Shown piece after piece: positions 3,869 through 7,765 of a DNA stretch of 7,765 bases. Source of the DNA: an archaeon (GTDB lineage Archaea; Thermoproteota; Nitrososphaeria; Nitrososphaerales; JACAEJ01). A program made the translations under genes and the position numbers. The stretch is from contig JACGUK010000088.1 in the NCBI GenBank assembly GCA_024256265.1, positions 1 through 7,765 of the forward strand, written 5' to 3'. The first letter of the stretch is position 1. Each line of letters begins with the position of its first letter. The notes under the pieces were generated by a model. The model had not been told where the DNA came from, ran no database searches, and saw nothing but the letters and a program-made list of their open reading frames with translations.

Positions 3869-6429
3869 GAGCGATAAAAGACGATCCTGTAATATTCTCA
3901 AAGCTTATTCTAAAATTCTATCCTTTCGACTATCAAGAGAAGATTTTAAGAGATGATTCTTATAGATTAATAGCAATAAGTGGTAGACAGATTGGAAAAT
4001 CAACATGCTCAGCCATAAAACTTATTCACTTTGCTGTTACTAATCCCAAGACTACATCAATAATAGTATCAGCCACTCTCCGCCAGAGTTTAGAGACTTT
4101 CAACAAAGTTTTAGACTTCATAAATTCATCAATTCTTAGAGATTCAGTTGGGCGCTATGGTTCAACTCTTAGAGGATTAACAGTTCATTTTGCTGTTTGC
4201 TTCCCTCCGCATGTTAAAGTTATACTTGCAAATGGAAAAGAAATTCGTATAGACCGAGTTAAAGTTGGTGATGAAGTCTTATCTTATAATGAGGTTACAG
4301 AAAAACTTGAAGTAAAAAAGGTTCTTGCAGTTCATGAACATCCGTACAACCAAGAATTTATCAGGATATATCATAAGAACGGTTTTCTTGATTGCACTCT
4401 AAATCACAAAATAATGACTTCAATAGGTTATAAGAGAGCCCGAGACTTAAATATTAGAGAAAGTCTAATTTGTGCGGAACATGGTTCACGAGGACAAACC
4501 GCTTACTCTCATACAAGAACAACTTCTATACGGAAGCCTCTTAGGAGACGCTTCCCTCTCAAAACTGAAACGGAACCGGAGAAACTGCTCTTTAAAAATC
4601 TCGCATTCCTCAAAACAAGCAGAATATGTGCTATTCAAATACTCTATCCTGAAGGACTTCGTAAAAACGCCCCCAAAAATAGTAAAGAATGGTGGATGGG
4701 GCGAGGAAATAATGCGGTTCAATACACTTGCCTATCCTGCTTTCACGAAAGCAAGGATGATATGTTACCCGAATGGGATAAAAACTATAACGAAAGAGTG
4801 GCTCTCCAAAATAAATCCATTCGGATTAGCGATTTGGTATATGGACGATGGGAGCCTTTCTGGGAACGGAATTCATATCAGTACTCACAAATTCACTTAC
4901 AAGGAGCATTTGATACTTCAGGAGTGGTTTTTAGAAAAATGTGGTGTGAAATCAAAGATCAAAAAGGATTCCAGAGGAAAAGGCTTCTATCTAAGTTTAA
5001 CAGGAGAGGGAAAAGAGAAATTAATGGATATTGTTCGCCCCTACATCATTCCTTTGATGCAATACAAGATCCTTCCTCTTATTCTAAAGGTCAAATGCCC
5101 GGCATGTGGGGAAGAATTCACTCCAACCCGTCTTGCTTACGAAACAGCCAAATCTCAAGGAAAGAGGTTAATATGCCCCAAGAAGAGATGCAAATCTCTT
5201 GCTCACCTTCGTTTATATTCCAACCCGAAACCAATTCCTTGCAAAATTTGTGGGAAAATATTCACACCTCATACAGGGAATCAAGTTACATGTGGCGAAC
5301 AGTGCCGCAAGGAATATCGTCGTTTAAAAAAACGCTTGTGGAACAGGATGTATCGCCGCAGAAAAGGTTTGAAATGGGTTGGGATACCAAGGAAGTGCGA
5401 ATGGTGTGGGGAAGAGTTTATCCCGCAAAAACCGAACATACCAACTTGCAGCCAAATATGTTATATCAATATTTGGCGAGAGAAAAGGCGTCTTTACAAA
5501 CAGAGAAGGAAGATATTAACTATGTCTATAACCTCACAATAGAGGATAATCATAATTATTTTGTTGAAGGCGTTTTAGTTAGCAACTGTGATGAAGCAAG
5601 TTTCATTTATGATGAAGTGATAACTCATGCTATATTTCCTATGCTCGCAACAACAAAAGGCAAGATATGGATGCTTACAACTCCTTGGGATAAGGCTCAT
5701 ACTACATACAAATGTTTTAATTCACAAAATTGGAGTGTTTATCATCTTCCTTCATCAATAAACCCATTGATAACAAAAGATTTCCTAGATGAGCAAAGGC
5801 AGCTTATAGGAGAGGAAAGGTATCGCCTTGAATATCTTGCAGAATTCATTGATGATGGTAATTCTTATTTCCCTATGATGCTCTTGAGACCTTGTTTTGA
5901 AGATTGTTTAGAAGATTTAAAATCGGGTAAAGAATACTTCTCTGGCTACGATCCTGGCTCAAAGGAATCCTTCGCAGCACTTGTAGTTATTGAGCCATTA
6001 AACGATCATCTATACACTCGTTATTTTAGAGCGGTCAAAGAAATCCCATACTCTCAATTCACTGTTGAAATTTCTGATTTGCATAAGAGAATCAAATTTG
6101 TAAGATTGGCTATAGACATGACTGGTTTGGGCAATCCTATAGTAGAGCATGCAAAAGAGCTTGGCTTACCTATCGATGGCTTCAATCTAACACAAAGATT
6201 CAAGGAAGAGTTATTATCAAATTTAAGAATAATTTTTGAGCAGAGGAAGATTTCTTTACCACAAGACCCTCAATTGATAAATTCTTTGAATTGTATAGAG
6301 TATCAAAGGACAAGGACTGGAGGCTATCAATTCAGCCATAGAGCTGGAACCTATGATGATTTGGGGTGGGCCCTAGCCCTTGCCTGCTGGGCGGTCAAAG
6401 GTGAGGAGGGAGTTATTATTGGACTTTAA
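3850..6429 (+). CDS. terL: Large terminase subunit (TerL) precursor interrupted by an intein
   Basis: TerL is the viral DNA-packaging motor and headful nuclease. The ATPase half has Walker A at S44-x4-GKS (SGRQIGKST, residues 44-52), then VSATLRQS. Walker B is split by the intein: HFAV ends at residue 116 and CDEAS resumes at 580-584. MLTTP follows as the coupling motif. The RNase H-like nuclease has D701 (GYDPG), D756 (AIDMTG) and D836/D837 (YDDLGWALALA). Removing residues 117-579 leaves 396 aa, short but complete for TerL. The precursor frame crosses the whole endonuclease gene at 4481-5542 without a stop. The last ~22 codons are GC-rich, unlike the rest, and overlap the antisense nuclease gene by 57 bases; an older version of this tail lies at 7261-7338. 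The ATG at 3850 follows GAGAGAGA and overlaps the preceding gene. Confidence 0.93.
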   Translation: MEKERLRAIKDDPVIFSKLILKFYPFDYQEKILRDDSYRLIAISGRQIGKSTCSAIKLIHFAVTNPKTTSIIVSATLRQSLETFNKVLDFINSSILRDSVGRYGSTLRGLTVHFAVCFPPHVKVILANGKEIRIDRVKVGDEVLSYNEVTEKLEVKKVLAVHEHPYNQEFIRIYHKNGFLDCTLNHKIMTSIGYKRARDLNIRESLICAEHGSRGQTAYSHTRTTSIRKPLRRRFPLKTETEPEKLLFKNLAFLKTSRICAIQILYPEGLRKNAPKNSKEWWMGRGNNAVQYTCLSCFHESKDDMLPEWDKNYNERVALQNKSIRISDLVYGRWEPFWERNSYQYSQIHLQGAFDTSGVVFRKMWCEIKDQKGFQRKRLLSKFNRRGKREINGYCSPLHHSFDAIQDPSSYSKGQMPGMWGRIHSNPSCLRNSQISRKEVNMPQEEMQISCSPSFIFQPETNSLQNLWENIHTSYRESSYMWRTVPQGISSFKKTLVEQDVSPQKRFEMGWDTKEVRMVWGRVYPAKTEHTNLQPNMLYQYLAREKASLQTEKEDINYVYNLTIEDNHNYFVEGVLVSNCDEASFIYDEVITHAIFPMLATTKGKIWMLTTPWDKAHTTYKCFNSQNWSVYHLPSSINPLITKDFLDEQRQLIGEERYRLEYLAEFIDDGNSYFPMMLLRPCFEDCLEDLKSGKEYFSGYDPGSKESFAALVVIEPLNDHLYTRYFRAVKEIPYSQFTVEISDLHKRIKFVRLAIDMTGLGNPIVEHAKELGLPIDGFNLTQRFKEELLSNLRIIFEQRKISLPQDPQLINSLNCIEYQRTRTGGYQFSHRAGTYDDLGWALALACWAVKGEEGVIIGL
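4447..4455 (+). promoter_or_regulatory. Possible internal promoter for the embedded endonuclease
   Basis: TTAAATATT at 4447-4455 lies in the intein coding sequence, centred about 30 bases before the ATG at 4481. This would suit a leaderless or nearly leaderless transcript of the endonuclease. AT-rich DNA yields such boxes by chance, so support is weak. Confidence 0.25.
4481..5542 (+). CDS. LAGLIDADG homing endonuclease encoded in the +1 frame inside the intein
   Basis: A homing endonuclease cuts intein-free copies of its target so that repair copies the element. Motif 1 is QLLYGSLLGDASL and motif 2 is GLAIWYMDDGSLSG, each carrying the expected acidic residue (Asp codons at 4547 and 4847). 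The C-terminal third has three four-Cys clusters likely to bind zinc: Cys codons 5096/5105/5174/5189, 5240/5249/5291/5303 and 5396/5405/5447/5459, each followed by basic residues for DNA contact. The N-terminus (DKPLTLIQEQLLYG) looks like that of a freestanding enzyme. I prefer the ATG at 4481 (353 aa); a GTG at 4472 would add three residues, and the frame has a stop at 4466. The whole gene lies within the TerL intein, one base out of frame, and ends 44 bases before the intein does. Confidence 0.93.
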   Translation: MVHEDKPLTLIQEQLLYGSLLGDASLSKLKRNRRNCSLKISHSSKQAEYVLFKYSILKDFVKTPPKIVKNGGWGEEIMRFNTLAYPAFTKARMICYPNGIKTITKEWLSKINPFGLAIWYMDDGSLSGNGIHISTHKFTYKEHLILQEWFLEKCGVKSKIKKDSRGKGFYLSLTGEGKEKLMDIVRPYIIPLMQYKILPLILKVKCPACGEEFTPTRLAYETAKSQGKRLICPKKRCKSLAHLRLYSNPKPIPCKICGKIFTPHTGNQVTCGEQCRKEYRRLKKRLWNRMYRRRKGLKWVGIPRKCEWCGEEFIPQKPNIPTCSQICYINIWREKRRLYKQRRKILTMSITSQ

Positions 6430-7260
6430 AACGGGTAAAAAGTACATCTCCCCTGTTTTCGTTGCAAATAAAAACGCAACTTTACGCGATGAATTTAAAA
6501 GACGCTTTAAGTTACCATTAGTAATATTAAAACTATCTCCAAATTTGGTGTTAATGGCCCATTCCTCCTCATTCCACTCAATGAAAAAATCAAATGGTGT
6601 AACACTTGTTCCTTCTTTTATTATTTTTATCCCCGCACTGCTTAAGAGCCCTTTGATCATTTTCTCCCCTTCAATTCCTACTCTTCGAATTCTTAGGCCT
6701 GCCCCTCTCCCTTTCAGTCCCAATGCCCTTGCCTTCTTTTCTATAGCCGTGAAACTTCGTTTCAATTTTTTGCTATTTCGGTGATGGTTTTTCCCTCCAT
6801 CCACATCTCCTTAAGCTCTTTTTCTTCCTCTTCACCCCATCGTCCCTTAATCTCTCTCCATTCTCTTTTCAGCCCTAGCCGTGAGGCTTTGAGCATAATC
6901 GTGTCCCAATTACATTTGAAGATATTAACGATTTTTTCACGGGGCGTCGTAGAATATATTTTCTCAAGCATTTCAATTTCGTCTTCTGTCCAAACTTTAT
7001 GCCCCCTCATTCTATGGGACTTTTCCCTGTTTTCTTCCAGTAGAGGTTTAATGAAACCATTGAAATCTTTACCAATTCTCAATCTTGAAGCTTTTGTATG
7101 TATGGATAGGACCTCTCTTGCAAGAATTTTAGAAAGTTCTTTGGCAGATGTTCTGGGGTATAATTCCCTCAGTTTTGCTATGTCCTCTTTTGTCCACTTC
7201 CTTCTCACCATGGCTCGCCACTATCCTGAATCAGAACCTCGCGTTAATAAAATCTTCCTT
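6361..7260 (-). mobile_element. Putative homing cassette at the 3' end of terL, with duplicated terL tail
   Basis: A reverse-strand nuclease gene is flanked by two versions of the terL C-terminal coding tail: D837-L859 (6358-6426) before it and 7261-7335 beyond it. At protein level 14 positions are identical over ~23 residues, with ALALACW wholly shared. The five ALALA codons all differ at synonymous bases, while the Cys and Trp codons are the same. The left copy is GC-rich and now ends the functional gene; the right copy is cut off from terL. The edges given are approximate. Family knowledge of homing endonucleases supports reading this as an insertion that replaced the host gene's end. Confidence 0.6.
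6373..7211 (-). CDS. SANT/Myb-like x3 plus PD-(D/E)XK-like nuclease, probable homing endonuclease; frameshifted
   Basis: From ATG at 7211 the first part has three SANT/Myb-like DNA-binding repeats: about residues 3-48 (KWTKEDIAKLRELYP), 71-116 (VWTEDEIEMLEKIY) and 123 onward (RWGEEEEKELKEMW). It stops at 6762-6764. The -1 frame continues repeat 3 as LKRSFTAIEKKARALGLKG. A nuclease-like part follows: GIEGEKMIKGLL, then TPFDFFIEWNEEEWAINTKFG, where D and K fit PD-(D/E)XK but the expected acidic residue before K is Asn. The shift falls at A6 (6771-6766), so one missing A would repair it; AAAAAAT is also a possible -1 slippery heptamer directly before the stop. The C-terminus overlaps the end of terL on the other strand by 57 bases. 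The product may be active, frameshift-expressed or dead. Confidence 0.7.
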
Positions 7261-7338
7261 GATCTTGCTTTTGCTTTAGCATTAGCTTGCTGGTCAGTGA
7301 AGGAATCTTCAGGAAAAGGCGTCTTGATGGGAATATGA
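7261..7338 (+). pseudogene. Displaced terL 3' end (C-terminal remnant)
   Basis: The frame reads DLAFALALACWSVKESSGK, then GVLMGI and a stop. This aligns with the present TerL C-terminus DLGWALALACWAVKGEEGV plus IIGL. Its AT-rich codons match the body of terL better than the recoded copy at 6361-6429 does. It ends in TGA inside the ATGA that starts the ATPase gene, as expected of the original terL end in a tight operon. It has no start of its own; the reading frame upstream is antisense to the nuclease gene. Confidence 0.7.
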
Positions 7339-7765
7339 AGATAATTATTAGCATACCGATAAAAATCCCAAAAAAAATCTTCAAAATTGATAAATCCTTT
7401 AGCACTAAGAGTGAAATCACAAAGCGAACAGTTGAAGTTTCTGATGCTTTTGGCATAGGTGTAGATGAGAGCAAAGAATTCGTAATATTCAAGGATTTCA
7501 TCATTGATATAAATCCAAAAGATATAGTTTACATCACAGGAGAAAGTGGATCAGGCAAATCTGTTCTGTTAAAAGAGTTAGCGAATAAGATATCAGGCAT
7601 AGATGAATTCGGAGGAGTAATTAGAGACTCTGATTTAGAGATTGATAAAGATGAAATTCTTATTGAAGGAGTTGGAAAGGATACGAAAGATGCTTTGAAC
7701 ATATTAAGCATGGCTGGATTGAATGAAGCTTTTCTATTCTTGAGGCGTTATAAAGAACTCAGCGA
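7335..7765 (+). CDS. ABC-type ATPase, COG2401-like (ATPase often fused to an acetyltransferase domain), partial
   Basis: The window holds the first 143 residues. Walker A is GESGSGKS at residues 69-76, preceded by VSDAFGIGVDESKEFVIFKD and NPKDIVYIT. Later come MAGLNEAFLFLRRYKELS and the first base or two of what is probably the ABC signature (LS[DE]GQ). This arrangement recalls archaeal COG2401 proteins, whose ATPase is linked to a predicted acetyltransferase domain; that domain would lie beyond the window. No membrane segment is seen, so it is not a standard transporter component. The ATG at 7335 overlaps the stop of the displaced terL tail (ATGA). Its role next to a viral terminase is unknown. 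Confidence 0.7.
   Translation, partial: MKIIISIPIKIPKKIFKIDKSFSTKSEITKRTVEVSDAFGIGVDESKEFVIFKDFIIDINPKDIVYITGESGSGKSVLLKELANKISGIDEFGGVIRDSDLEIDKDEILIEGVGKDTKDALNILSMAGLNEAFLFLRRYKELS

Larger units (their letters stand above)
4198..5586 (+). other. Intein in TerL at the Walker B motif (463 aa)
   Basis: The splicing domain begins at Cys117 (CFPPHVKVILANGKEIRI, then VKVGDEVLSYN). Block B is DCTLNHKIMTSIG with T183 and H186. Blocks F/G are VYNLTIEDNHNYF with H568, then EGVLVSN ending at Asn579, followed by Cys580 of the host protein. Excision joins HFAV to CDEAS and restores Walker B. The residue before the terminal Asn is Ser578 instead of the usual His. Only about 90-100 N-terminal and 30-40 C-terminal residues look like splicing domain. 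The roughly 340 residues between are an out-of-frame reading of the endonuclease gene and resemble nothing I know. Confidence 0.92.

Noticed and set aside
4486..4722. Reverse 78-aa open frame in the intein
   Set aside because: It lies opposite a region already coding in two forward frames; no protein features.
4198..5586. Reading the intein as an ordinary in-frame endonuclease intein broken by two sequencing errors
   Set aside because: The TerL frame is open through the whole nuclease gene, with no T at about 100 stop-creating junctions, and the nuclease has a normal freestanding N-terminus and start. Not formally excluded without reads.
6380..7260. Forward open frames of 134 and 185 aa opposite the SANT nuclease gene
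   Set aside because: The reverse strand carries clear SANT repeats. Only the last 25 codons of the forward frame (7261-7338) are meaningful, as the terL remnant.
7244..7711. Reverse open frames opposite the ATPase gene
   Set aside because: The forward frame has a clear Walker A and family-like sequence.

Overview
The window looks archaeal. It is AT-rich, and several starts have a BRE/TATA-like element centred about 25-26 bases upstream of the start codon, as in leaderless archaeal transcripts. TTG and GTG starts are frequent, the toxin-antitoxin pair is of the archaeal VapB (DUF217)/VapC type, and the first gene is a COG4880 secreted beta-propeller. I cannot name the organism; a thermophilic archaeon is an inference.

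Layout: bases 1-2705 look like ordinary chromosome. They hold a reverse-strand beta-propeller protein with a frameshift just after its membrane anchor, a small forward four-helix membrane protein, and a reverse-strand vapBC pair. Bases 2706-2893 have no supported gene. From 2894 to the end lies a forward-strand virus or provirus packaging operon: a small helical protein, a 144-aa unknown protein joined by an ATGA overlap, a short holin-like membrane protein, the large terminase TerL, and an ABC-type ATPase of the COG2401 kind that runs off the window.

TerL carries two unrelated homing parasites. The first is an intein (4198-5586) placed just before the catalytic Asp-Glu of Walker B. Its LAGLIDADG endonuclease is not fused in frame as usual. 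It is a separate gene (4481-5542) in the +1 frame inside the intein, and the TerL/intein frame stays open across all of it. Codon choice in the endonuclease explains this: wherever the next codon begins AA, AG or GA, a T-ending codon would create a stop in the TerL frame, and none is found at about 100 such junctions. In other contexts T is the usual pyrimidine. The overlap therefore looks selected, not accidental.

The second is a reverse-strand cassette (about 6361-7260) at the 3' end of terL. It encodes a triple SANT/Myb-like plus PD-(D/E)XK-like nuclease, with a frameshift at an A6 run. The last ~23 codons of terL appear twice: a GC-rich, synonymously recoded copy now ends the functional gene, and a displaced copy (7261-7338) sits beyond the cassette. 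The displaced copy still shares an ATGA overlap with the downstream ATPase gene, as the original terL end would. This suggests a homing element that replaces the target gene's 3' end with a recoded version, like plug-in endonuclease elements of fungal mitochondria.
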